Positions 22,522 through 29,109 of a DNA stretch of 33,069 nt are shown here, in pieces. The notes beneath the pieces are model-generated. The model was not told where the DNA came from and made no database searches. It saw nothing but the letters and a program-made list of their open reading frames with translations. Where the stretch lies: IMG/VR virus record IMGVR_UViG_3300048591_000988, positions 1 through 33,069 of that record; one strand, 5' to 3'. Origin of the DNA: a virus. Both the position numbers and the translations under genes were made by a program. Position 1 is the first letter of the stretch; each line of letters starts with the position of its first letter.

Positions 22522-22627
22522 TTGTGCGATCCTCCTCGCGGCCTGAGATGGTGCAGGCCGCCCATAGCACCACGGCGATCAATGCGCTGGCGAGTAAGGC
22601 CAGCGTGGCCACGATGGCGTAGATCAT
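22511..22627 (-). CDS. Tiny single-TM protein (38 residues)
   Basis: Begins MIYAIVATLALLASALIAVV and has one N-terminal membrane helix with a short polar tail (SGREEDRTNGQ). ATG 22627 overlaps the previous stop (ATGA), and its end overlaps the next tiny gene by eleven bases. The pair of adjacent single-TM proteins suggests a two-component membrane function. Confidence 0.65.
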   Translation of the reverse strand: MIYAIVATLALLASALIAVVLWAACTISGREEDRTNGQ

Positions 22628-22821
22628 GATTGGCTGTCCACTGCGGCGCGCAGGCGCTCGATCTCGGCGACTGTTGCCTCCAGCAACGCACGCCGGATTG
22701 GGCGCGTCGCCAGGGCGTTGGGCGGGGTTGCTGCGAGCAGCTCCTTGAGCCGCTGCAGCACGTCGCCAGCAGTGCCGTCGAAGTTCCTGCCGTATGCGGT
22801 AGCGTTGGTTGGTGCAGTCAT
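22624..22821 (-). CDS. Small hypothetical helical protein
   Basis: The protein has 65 residues from ATG 22821, which overlaps the upstream stop (ATGA) and has CAGGAG upstream. Contains FDGTAGDVLQRLKELLAATP and a C-terminal helix (LEATVAEIERLRAAV). No family recognised. Confidence 0.7.
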   Translation of the reverse strand: MTAPTNATAYGRNFDGTAGDVLQRLKELLAATPPNALATRPIRRALLEATVAEIERLRAAVDSQS

Positions 22822-23024
22822 AGGCGGGCATACTCCTGCTCCTTGCGTGGCTGCGCGGCCAGGCGCTGCTGTGTGCGGCGGCGGGCCTGTTGCCGGCGCC
22901 AAATGGCGTAGTCCTGGAAGTCGAGCAGGGCGATCTGGACGCGCTGCATTTGCTGCACTGGCGGCATCTCGGCCCACTGGCGGCGCCGGTCGGCGATTAG
23001 TGATTGGAGATTGGCGTCGGTCAC
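22818..23024 (-). CDS. Small hypothetical helical protein
   Basis: The protein has 68 residues. GTG start 23024 overlaps the upstream stop as GTGA. Helical and rich in Gln and Arg (DANLQSLIADRRRQWAEMPP). Its first codons carry three GATTRGN heptamers (22996-23016, + strand), the same kind of short repeat found between genes elsewhere. No family recognised. Confidence 0.65.
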   Translation of the reverse strand: MTDANLQSLIADRRRQWAEMPPVQQMQRVQIALLDFQDYAIWRRQQARRRTQQRLAAQPRKEQEYARL

Positions 23025-23950
23025 GATTCGACCGCCTTGCCGCAAACCACGCTCCATTTGCCGTCGCCGAAGGTCATGGCGACAGAGTTGGCGGACGGCA
23101 TCCACGCCGGTGCGTAAGCGTCGAAGTCGGCCATCGTCGGGAGTTTGCCGTCTGTCCAGATGCTGTTCAGCCGCGCCTTGACCAGCCGCCACCGCACCGA
23201 TTTTGGTATGGTGCGCCAGGCGTGGCGCTTAGCGTCGAGGCCGATGATGTAGTCGTGCAGTTCGGCGTCGTCGCCGACATCCAGCGCAGCCTGCTGTGCA
23301 GCTTCGGCGGCGGCTTCCTGTGCCAGGACTTCGGCAGCTTGTTCGACAGCAGCGACGATAGCGGGCGGGTACTGTTCGGGCTGGTCGGTTGGCGACAGCT
23401 GGACGGCAGGCTGGCTTTTGCCGTTGCCGTGCGGCGTGGCAATGGCGTAGGAGCGCAGGGTGGCGAGATCAGCGTTGAGACGCTTGATCTCGGCGGCCTG
23501 GCTCGACATCAGGGCGATGGCGAGATCGACTTCGTTGCTATCGCCAACGATAGGCTTGTCTGCCAGCCAGTCGGCCAATTTTGCCAGCAAGCCGTCGGAC
23601 TCGTCGCGCTCGGCGATGGCCGTCGCCAGGTCTTGGCGCAGGCGTTCGACGGTGCCGCGCAGCCGGTCGGCGGCGGCAATTATCGCATCCGCCGTGTCGC
23701 CATCTGCGTAGTACTCGGACGGCGCGTGCTCGGCCAGCCATTCATTGATGCGGATGAATTGCTGCCGATCTTGCCTCGGTGCGGCTTGCGCCGGTAGGCA
23801 GCGCTCTCGCCAGGCGGCATCGAGTTCCTGCATGGCGAGCAGTAGGGCCAGGTTGGCGGCGTTGGTGGTGATGTGCTGGCGATCGGCGCTATCCTGGGCG
23901 ATGTCGTCCAGGGCGGTGCGGTATTTGTGGTAGAGACTGACTGTGATCAT
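23021..23950 (-). CDS. Hypothetical protein with central coiled coil
   Basis: The protein has 309 residues from ATG 23950 (ATGA overlap with the upstream gene). Helical N-terminus (YHKYRTALDDIAQDSADRQH), coiled-coil centre (about 95-170), Ala/Gln/Glu-rich stretch, and a C-terminal domain ending AMTFGDGKWSVVCGKAVES. A segment SVRWRLVKARLNSIWTDGKL could bind DNA. Function unknown; the longest uncharacterised early gene. Confidence 0.75.
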   Translation of the reverse strand: MITVSLYHKYRTALDDIAQDSADRQHITTNAANLALLLAMQELDAAWRERCLPAQAAPRQDRQQFIRINEWLAEHAPSEYYADGDTADAIIAAADRLRGTVERLRQDLATAIAERDESDGLLAKLADWLADKPIVGDSNEVDLAIALMSSQAAEIKRLNADLATLRSYAIATPHGNGKSQPAVQLSPTDQPEQYPPAIVAAVEQAAEVLAQEAAAEAAQQAALDVGDDAELHDYIIGLDAKRHAWRTIPKSVRWRLVKARLNSIWTDGKLPTMADFDAYAPAWMPSANSVAMTFGDGKWSVVCGKAVES

Positions 23951-24216
23951 GGTTGTCCCTCTGTGAATGTGATGGTGGCACGCGTCGGCGACTCCCACTG
24001 CACCAGCACCAGGCCGGCTGCGGTGAGGGCGTCGAGGCACGCGTGCCATTCGGTTTCGTCGATCTCGAAAATCTCCTGCGCCACCCAGGTGCTGACACGG
24101 TAGGCGAGCGGGTCGCCGCTTGCCAGCGTGAGGAGCATGCCGGCGATGTAGGCGTGCTCGTCGCTGAGGGTGTCGTTGGTCAGGATGCGCTTTTTGAGTG
24201 CGGCTTTGGCGGTCAT
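23947..24216 (-). CDS. Hypothetical small protein, possible winged helix
   Basis: The protein has 89 residues from ATG 24216. The helix-rich body (ILTNDTLSDEHAYIAGMLLT, then EIDETEWHACLDALTAAGLV) followed by two strands (VLVQWESP, TITFTEG) looks like a winged-helix outline, but I cannot name a family. Stop overlaps the next gene's ATG. Confidence 0.68.
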   Translation of the reverse strand: MTAKAALKKRILTNDTLSDEHAYIAGMLLTLASGDPLAYRVSTWVAQEIFEIDETEWHACLDALTAAGLVLVQWESPTRATITFTEGQP

Positions 24217-24218
24217 GA

Positions 24219-24548
24219 TCAGAACTCCACGTCGCGATGTAGACCGTTGAGCAGGTCGAGTTGGTAGTAGCGGCTGCGCCATTCCTGGATGGCGCCAGGT
24301 GGCTGCGCTCGCACGGGGACGGGCGTGCCGACAAAGACTTTTTCCGAGTTCCACAGACCTAGCGCGGCGAAGTATTTGCGCTGAGCGCGGTCATCGCCGC
24401 CGAAGTGCTTGCGCACCATAGCGCGGCGCGCTTTGCGAGCGATGGCGCGCCGTCGGCGTGGTGTGAGGGTGGCGGCTCTGGCGTGGCCGCCGACGCTGGC
24501 GATGCTGTTGCCGGCCACGAAGCGGCCGCGGCTGTCACGCTCTGGCAC
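24219..24548 (-). CDS. Basic small protein, DUF5681-like N-terminus
   Basis: The protein has 109 residues from GTG 24548, chosen because AGGAGG lies six bases upstream. PERDSRGRFVAGNSIASVGG resembles the conserved start of DUF5681-type proteins (R-D-x-x-G-R-F-x-x-G-N). The middle is strongly basic (TPRRRRAIARKARRAMVRKH), so DNA or RNA binding is likely. Overlaps the upstream gene by 14 bases. Confidence 0.65.
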   Translation of the reverse strand: MPERDSRGRFVAGNSIASVGGHARAATLTPRRRRAIARKARRAMVRKHFGGDDRAQRKYFAALGLWNSEKVFVGTPVPVRAQPPGAIQEWRSRYYQLDLLNGLHRDVEF

Positions 24549-24783
24549 GGATCGCCTCCTGCGCAGCCAAATCGGCATCTACCAGCATGATCACGGTCAC
24601 CGCGGGTGCGGTCTGTTCCTGATCAGGGTCGATCAGCACGAAGCCGCTGAAAAGGTCCACCAGCCAGCCGTTGTCCTCCAACGCACAGATCGTTTCTGGT
24701 CGCAGCGCAAGCGGCCGGCCGTCTTCCTGTGCCAGTTCTACGATTTCTTGAATGCGTGGGTCGGTCTGTGTTATGATGTCCAT
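24535..24783 (-). CDS. Hypothetical acidic protein, first gene of the leftward operon
   Basis: The protein has 82 residues from ATG 24783, preceded by AAAGGAA. Acidic, with helix RIQEIVELAQEDGRPLAL and a hydrophobic centre (DNGWLVDLFSGFVLIDP). No family recognised. Being first in the early operon and preceded by leader hairpins, it may be regulatory or host-directed. Confidence 0.72.
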   Translation of the reverse strand: MDIITQTDPRIQEIVELAQEDGRPLALRPETICALEDNGWLVDLFSGFVLIDPDQEQTAPAVTVIMLVDADLAAQEAIRARA

Positions 24784-25114
24784 GTCGGTTCCTTTCGGGG
24801 TGTTGCTTCACCCCAGGGTGGGCGGCGCAGTGACCATCATCACTGCGCCGCTTTTTTGTTGGTTGCGCCGGGGCCTGTCCGGCTTTGGTTGGCGTTGGCA
24901 CAGTAGCGTGGGCTGCTGTGCTCCGGTCTGCGTCCAAGCGTCTATTCGCGTGCAATGGCGAGTTCCGTCCGCTTAGACGCAGACCGGACATTTGTCCAAT
25001 CTGCCTCTGGAAATTTGCCTCTACTATCTGGTAAACTGGAAGCAGGACGGTTCCCGCCACAGGACAGCCCCGCTTCCAGTTACCAACAACCCACCGTTGT
25101 AATGGAGGCAAACT
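24784..25114. promoter_or_regulatory. Intergenic control region between the early operon and integrase
   Basis: No gene in 331 bp, but much symmetry: hairpin GGGGTG/CACCCC (24797-24814) next to the leftward ribosome binding site; stem GCGGCGCAGTGA/TCACTGCGCCGC (24822-24851); 18-bp inverted repeat CCGGTCTGCGTCCAAGCG (24923-24940) against 24970-24987 with one mismatch; GGACA-TT-TGTCC (24986-24997); TGCCTCT twice near 25002-25020; and AACTGGAAGC/GCTTCCAGTT (25034-25043/25072-25081) with flanking GGTAA/TTACC. Operators, integrase arm sites or attP could lie here. I saw no convincing promoter hexamers. Confidence 0.55.
24822..24857 (+). terminator. Intrinsic terminator, + strand, in the early-operon leader
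   Basis: A perfect 12-bp stem with 6-nt loop CCATCA is followed by six T residues. It would stop rightward (antisense) transcription coming from the early operon before it enters the integrase. In the leftward transcript the same stem is a leader hairpin with no T tract. Confidence 0.75.
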
Positions 25115-26146
25115 ATGAAACACTCGATCAATCTCGAACCTGCTGCCGAGTCGTTGGACGGGCGACAACTGGATGCGTTGCTGCAGTTGTACCTGGACAG
25201 GCTGGGCAGGCGCTCTGACTTGGCGCCGGCGACGGTTGTCGGCTATGCCAATCGACTGGCCTATTTCCGGCAGTGGTGGCGCGATGTCGGACCCTGGTGC
25301 GACTGGGAGCTGACACGGGATAAGCTGACGCAGTTCGGCGCGTGGCTGGCGGCGGCACAGTCACAGTATCGGCAGCCGTTGACCTATACCAGCCGTCACG
25401 ATGTGTTGCGTCGATTGAAGCAGGCGTTCAAGTGGGCATTCGAGCACGACTATCTGAGCCGTGATATTCGGGCGTGGGTGCCAGCGGCGGCCGGTGCGGC
25501 GCCGCTGCGCCAGCGGGCAACGCTCGATGAGTTGACGGCGCTGATGGGGGCGGCAGGGCGGTCTGGCTATCCTGTGCGTGATCTGGCGTTTGTGGCGCTC
25601 TTGATCGGTACGGGACTGCGCAAGATGGAGGCTGTCAATCTGGATGTGATGGACATTCGGATGAATGCCGATCACAGCGGGACGGCAGCGGTGCGCCATG
25701 CGAAAAAGGTCAAGGGGCGCAGTGTACAAGGGCGAGTCGTGGCGTTCGATGATTGGACGGGCCACTATTTGGCGGCACTGCTGGATAGTTACGCAGTGCT
25801 CGACGGGCCGCTGTTCCGGGCGCCGGATACGACGCGTCGCATTGGGGCGATGGCGGCCTACCGGATTGTGAAGCGAGCGATCCACCGCGCTGGCCTCGAT
25901 GGTGTGATTGAGGGTCCGCACGATTTACGGCGAAACTTCGCCACGTGGTTTAGCAAGCAGCACCGGGGCGAGCTGCACGGACGGCTGCTGTCAAAGCAGT
26001 TGGGGCATGCCCGCTTTGTCCAGACAGATGCGTACATTTTGCACGACGCCGACGATCTACAGGAGGTGATCCGCTCGCCGCTGGCCGACTCGCCGAAGAC
26101 GATTCCGGCGTCGGCGCCGACGTTGCGGCGGGGTGGAAAGGTGTAG
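25115..26146 (+). CDS. int: Tyrosine recombinase / integrase
   Basis: The protein has 343 residues. N-terminal SAM-like core-binding domain (about 15-120, with VVGYANRLAYFRQWWRDVGP) and C-terminal catalytic domain with R169 (GTGLRKMEA), a Lys near 197-200, HDLR (H269, R272), GH (H298) and the nucleophile Y307 (QTDAYILHD). It could integrate the phage or resolve multimers of the circular plasmid form. ATG 25115 follows AATGGAGGCAAACT. It stands alone on the + strand. Its stop lies in the first helix of a structured block. No attP core could be identified from one sequence. Confidence 0.92.
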   Translation: MKHSINLEPAAESLDGRQLDALLQLYLDRLGRRSDLAPATVVGYANRLAYFRQWWRDVGPWCDWELTRDKLTQFGAWLAAAQSQYRQPLTYTSRHDVLRRLKQAFKWAFEHDYLSRDIRAWVPAAAGAAPLRQRATLDELTALMGAAGRSGYPVRDLAFVALLIGTGLRKMEAVNLDVMDIRMNADHSGTAAVRHAKKVKGRSVQGRVVAFDDWTGHYLAALLDSYAVLDGPLFRAPDTTRRIGAMAAYRIVKRAIHRAGLDGVIEGPHDLRRNFATWFSKQHRGELHGRLLSKQLGHARFVQTDAYILHDADDLQEVIRSPLADSPKTIPASAPTLRRGGKV

Positions 26147-26278
26147 CAGTCTCTATAGGACTGCAACACCCCCCCCCCACGTCTACGGGTGTTGCGTCCG
26201 CACCGGAGAAGGTGCGGGACTGCGACGGGCGACGCCCCGTGGGGCTACTACACCCCTCATCAGGGTGGGTGTATGTAG
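26140..26278 (+). ncRNA. Candidate structured RNA after the integrase stop
   Basis: Almost every base can pair. GGTGTAG (26140-26146) pairs with CTACACC (26248-26254) and encloses GCAGTC/GACTGC, GCAACACCC/GGGTGTTGC (26163-26171/26187-26195), GTCCGCACC/GGTGCGGGAC (26196-26204/26211-26220, one bulge) and ACGGG/CCCGT. A competing helix, CTACTACACCC (26245-26255) with GGGTGTATGTAG (26267-26278), would break the closing stem. The first hairpin loop contains ten consecutive C residues. No known RNA class was recognised. It might instead be a recombination site or 3' UTR structure. Confidence 0.4.
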
Positions 26279-26332
26279 AGGTAGGATCGCCGAGATGATC
26301 GAGTATTCGGTTGTCAAGGTGCGTTACTAGGG

Positions 26333-26372
26333 CGGTCGTCCCATCACTCTTGGCGGATGGGTGGGGCGACCG
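26333..26372. terminator. Hairpin between converging integrase and HTH genes
   Basis: CGGTCG plus CCCATC pair with GATGGG and CGACCG with one internal loop (TGGGG). It lies five bases from the end of the leftward HTH gene. No T tract on either strand, so termination would be weak or factor-dependent. Confidence 0.35.
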
Positions 26373-26377
26373 TCAGG

Positions 26378-26584
26378 TCATCGTGCATAGCTCGCTGCAA
26401 GCTCCTCATTGAATCGATAGCCCTGTTCTACGGCGAATCGTCGTAGGTCACTGACATCGATCCAAATTCTCTGCTTGACGCCTTCGCGTCGCGCAGGGAG
26501 CATACCGTCTTCAACGCGCCGAAAAATCGTCACGTGAGACGTGTTGAGGATTTCAGCGGCCTGCGGTGCGCTGACCTCTGACAT
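26378..26584 (-). CDS. Excisionase-like helix-turn-helix protein
   Basis: The protein has 68 residues from ATG 26584, with AGGAG eight bases upstream. APQAAEILNTSHVTIFRRVE is a helix-turn-helix of the HTH_17/excisionase (MerR-like) type, followed by the wing ARREGVKQRIWIDVSDLRRF. Small proteins of this type act as recombination directionality factors or simple repressors. Proximity and opposite orientation to the integrase favour a directionality factor or lysogeny regulator. A near-consensus promoter lies upstream. Confidence 0.82.
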   Translation of the reverse strand: MSEVSAPQAAEILNTSHVTIFRRVEDGMLPARREGVKQRIWIDVSDLRRFAVEQGYRFNEELAASYAR

Positions 26585-26624
26585 GCCGTTCTCCTGTCGG
26601 TAACAGATGAAATATACGAAATAT

Positions 26625-26653
26625 AGATTACACCGATAGAACGCCGTTGTCAA
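26625..26653 (-). promoter_or_regulatory. Sigma70-type promoter for the HTH gene
   Basis: On the - strand, TTGACA, a 17-bp spacer and TAATCT. It is the best match to a housekeeping promoter in the window and lies about 40 bp upstream of the HTH start. AT-rich direct sequence (ATATACGAAATATAG) follows, a possible operator. Confidence 0.75.
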
Positions 26654-26696
26654 TCCCTGAGTTTCCCGAATTGCGACCCGAAAAGGAGCAGCCTCA

Positions 26697-27719
26697 ATGC
26701 CGTGGCGATTCCGCAAGCGCAAGAAATTGTTTCCTGGTGTGACTTTGAATTTGTCGGACAAGGGCGCCGGTGTGACGGTGGGCAACCGCGGCGGGCGGGT
26801 GAGTGTGAACTCGTCCGGGCGCACGACGGTGGGCGCCAGTGTGCCGGGGACTGGGATTTATTACCAGGAGACGATTAGCAGCGGGAAGCGTGGGAAGCGC
26901 GGTGCGCCAGCCACGGCGCCGGCCTCCGCTGGCGGTGGGTGTCTGCGCAAGGTGTTGGTGTGGGGCGGCGGGGCGTTGGCGGTGTTGTTTGGGGCGTCGA
27001 TGTTGGCGAGCCTGGCGCCGCGCTCGGCGCCCACTGTCGAGCGGGCGGGCGATGTGGTGATTACGGCGGCGCCGGTGGTGGTCGAAGCGACGGCGACGGT
27101 TGCGCCGACGATGGCGCCGGTGGTGGTCGAGGTGACGGTTGCGCCCAGTGCGACGCCATTGCCGACGGCGACGCCGGCGCCTGTCGATACGCCGACTGCG
27201 ATCCCGACGGTGATCCCGACTGTGATCCCGACTGTGGCGGCTGGGGCGGTGGTGATCGAGGCGGCGAATGTGCGGGAGGGGCCTGGGGTGGAGTATGCGG
27301 TCGTGATCGGTGCGCAGCCTGGTCAGGCGGTGGTGGTGACGGGGCGGGATGCGTCGGGGGAGTGGTTGCAGTTGGGCAGCGGGTATTGGATTGCGGCGGC
27401 GTTGGTGGCGAATGCGCCGGTTGATTTGCCGGTGACGGCGGCGCCGGCGCAGTTGCCGGGTGGGAATCCGACGGCGGCGCCGGTGGTGGTTGAGGGGACG
27501 CCGGCCAGCGTGTTTACTTGTGTCGGTGGGTGTGCGACGGCGCCAGACCCGTCATGCGCCATCAAGGGCAATGTGAATAGTAAGGGCGAGTTGATCTATC
27601 ACGCACCTGGCTGGCGCGATTACGAGCGCACGGATGTGAAGCCGGAAGAGGGTGATCGGTGGTTCTGTACGGAGGAGGAGGCGCGGGCGGCTGGGTTCCG
27701 TGCGCCGGAGAATCATTAG
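26697..27719 (+). CDS. DUF4236 / SH3 / sunset-domain membrane protein
   Basis: The protein has 340 residues. Domains in order: DUF4236 (residues 1-60: RFRKRKKLFPGVTLNLSDKG, VGASVPGTGIYYQET); a membrane helix (about 86-107); a Thr/Pro/Val-rich linker (about 110-182); an SH3b domain (about 183-237: AANVREGPGVEYAVVIGAQP); a second linker; and a C-terminal 65-residue domain matching the sunset pattern (IKGNVNSKGELIYHAPGWRD, RWFCTEEEARAAGFR). AAGGAG before the ATG. It has no evident virion or replication role and has its own terminator, so it is probably a lysogenic-conversion (moron) gene acting at the cell surface. Confidence 0.8.
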   Translation: MPWRFRKRKKLFPGVTLNLSDKGAGVTVGNRGGRVSVNSSGRTTVGASVPGTGIYYQETISSGKRGKRGAPATAPASAGGGCLRKVLVWGGGALAVLFGASMLASLAPRSAPTVERAGDVVITAAPVVVEATATVAPTMAPVVVEVTVAPSATPLPTATPAPVDTPTAIPTVIPTVIPTVAAGAVVIEAANVREGPGVEYAVVIGAQPGQAVVVTGRDASGEWLQLGSGYWIAAALVANAPVDLPVTAAPAQLPGGNPTAAPVVVEGTPASVFTCVGGCATAPDPSCAIKGNVNSKGELIYHAPGWRDYERTDVKPEEGDRWFCTEEEARAAGFRAPENH

Positions 27720-27723
27720 GGGT

Positions 27724-27739
27724 GTTTTCCCAGGAAAAC
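27724..27739. promoter_or_regulatory. parS: Candidate parS-like site, copy 4 (inverse orientation)
   Basis: GTTTTCCCAGGAAAAC is the exact reverse complement of copies 1-3. It lies between the stop of the sunset-domain gene and its terminator, far from parAB. Confidence 0.52.
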
Positions 27740-27743
27740 ATGA

Positions 27744-27770
27744 AGCCAGGTCAATCGACCTGGCTTTTTT
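27744..27770 (+). terminator. Intrinsic terminator after the sunset-domain gene
   Basis: Stem AGCCAGGTC/GACCTGGCT (9 bp, loop AATC) followed by a T6 tract. It closes the single-gene transcription unit and insulates the downstream rightward operon. Confidence 0.9.
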
Positions 27771-27830
27771 GTTGCTTGCGGCGCGGGATTTCCTAGTCTT
27801 CTGACGATTCTATAAGCAGTGCAAATGTGC

Positions 27831-27859
27831 TACAATGTTGAATAGTTCACTGTTGAACT
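27831..27859 (+). promoter_or_regulatory. Extended -10 promoter with overlapping operator
   Basis: TGC-TACAAT (27828-27836) is an extended -10 element; the -35 is poor. A perfect inverted repeat AGTTCA-CTGT-TGAACT (27844-27859) lies just downstream of the expected start site, where a repressor would block transcription. Part of it (TGAACTGTT) recurs before the portal gene. Confidence 0.5.
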
Positions 27860-27887
27860 GTTAGATTGACGGCATAGGAGTCCCTAC

Positions 27888-28184
27888 ATGAAGATGCCTG
27901 GTATTCTCCCGCTCGTGTTCTTCCTCTTTCTTGTTCCCGCGTTGGTCCCTGTTATCGAACGATTTTGGCCGACGGCAACGACCTGGTGGTCTGCGTTGTT
28001 GGTCGCCGTGCTGGGTGCGGCGGTGTCGGCGGGCTGGCTGGTCTATCGCCGTCAGTTGGCGAAGCTGGACATGCCCGCGCCGATGGCGTCGCCTGCGCCC
28101 GGTGATGGCGTGAGCGATGAGGATTACACGTGGCAAGCGGCGCCGGCGGCAGCCCCGTCGTGGCGTGACTGGCTGCTCGGCTAG
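27888..28184 (+). CDS. Small two-TM protein paired with the CHAT-like gene
   Basis: The protein has 98 residues. Membrane segments at about 5-23 (ILPLVFFLFLVPALVPVI) and 33-52 (WWSALLVAVLGAAVSAGWLV), then a basic turn (YRRQLAKL) and an acidic, Ala/Pro-rich tail ending WRDWLLG. TAGGAG precedes the ATG. Its stop is directly followed by the start of the CHAT-like gene, so the two are translated together. No family recognised. It could be the target, partner or effector of the peptidase-like protein, or a holin; the sequence does not decide. Confidence 0.75.
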   Translation: MKMPGILPLVFFLFLVPALVPVIERFWPTATTWWSALLVAVLGAAVSAGWLVYRRQLAKLDMPAPMASPAPGDGVSDEDYTWQAAPAAAPSWRDWLLG

Positions 28185-29108
28185 ATGCCAGATTCGCCCC
28201 GGTTGAGCCGGACGGCGCCCAATCGCCACCGGACGCTGCTGGTTGCTCCCCATGATGAGTCGCTGCCCGATGTAGATCGGGAGGTGCAGCGCGTGATGAA
28301 TGCGCTGTCGCCGCGGTTGCTGTTTGCCGAGGTGACGGTGGCGGCGCTGGTGGATGAGTTGCAGCGGTCGAAGTACGATGTTGTTTGGTTTGCGGGGCAT
28401 TCGTCGGCGGAGGGGCTGGCGCTGTCTGACGGTGTGTTGGATGCGTCGCGGCTGGTGCAGTTGCTGCGTCAGCAGGCGCCGCGGCTGGTGTTCCTGAACT
28501 CGTGTGCTTCGCTGCCGGTGGCGATGGCGATCCACGAGGAGGTTGGCTGCGCGGTGATTGCGACGATTGCCGACGTGTCCGATCCGCTGGCATTTACGAC
28601 CGGCGCGCAGTTGGCGGCGGCGTTGGCGGCTGGTATGCCGATCAGTGAGGCGTACTTGGTGAGCCGCCCCGGCGCCAATCGGCAGTATGTGCTGCTGGGT
28701 GGCCAGGCCGAGCGCGGGGCGACGGACATTGAGGCGGATGAGATCAGGCTGATCCGGTTGTTCAATGAGTGGGGTGAGCGGATCGAGGGGAAGCTGGTCG
28801 GGCTGGAGACGCGCGTGAATCGGCGGATCGATGATCTGCAGGGCGATGTCGATGAGATGCGCGGGGACGTGCAGCGGCTGACCGCCGAGACGAATACGCT
28901 CAATCCGATCAAACGTGTGCTGTGGGGTGTCGGGTTCGTGATGCTGTTCGTGCCGGTGATTGGGTTCTTTTCGGGCTGGCGTGAGTTCGTCGATGTGAGC
29001 TGGCAAGCAGCCTATTTGTTTGCCGGGTTCTGCTATGTGTTCGCCGCGTTGCTGTTCGGGCTGGGCATGGGGATTATCCGCATTGACCAGTTGATGCGGG
29101 GGCGCTGA
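28185..29108 (+). CDS. Membrane-anchored CHAT-type peptidase-like protein
   Basis: The protein has 307 residues. Residues about 15-173 follow the CHAT (caspase-like) pattern: DVVWFAGHSSAEGLALSDGV with H72, then PRLVFLNSCASLPVA with C107, the expected catalytic His-Cys dyad, then conserved IATIADVSDPLAF. A coiled coil (about 185-240) links to two membrane helices (about 245-263 and 275-297), leaving the peptidase domain outside the bilayer, probably cytoplasmic. CHAT proteases act in bacterial defence and regulated cell death. Here the gene is coupled to a small membrane protein in a phage, suggesting superinfection exclusion or abortive infection. Activity is inferred from two residues and context. 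Confidence 0.75.
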   Translation: MPDSPRLSRTAPNRHRTLLVAPHDESLPDVDREVQRVMNALSPRLLFAEVTVAALVDELQRSKYDVVWFAGHSSAEGLALSDGVLDASRLVQLLRQQAPRLVFLNSCASLPVAMAIHEEVGCAVIATIADVSDPLAFTTGAQLAAALAAGMPISEAYLVSRPGANRQYVLLGGQAERGATDIEADEIRLIRLFNEWGERIEGKLVGLETRVNRRIDDLQGDVDEMRGDVQRLTAETNTLNPIKRVLWGVGFVMLFVPVIGFFSGWREFVDVSWQAAYLFAGFCYVFAALLFGLGMGIIRIDQLMRGR

Positions 29109-29109
29109 T

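Noticed and set aside
26140-26380. HEARO/omega RNA or a known riboswitch after the integrase
   Set aside because: No IscB-like gene is nearby and I could not match the helices to a known class by eye; kept as an unclassified structured element.
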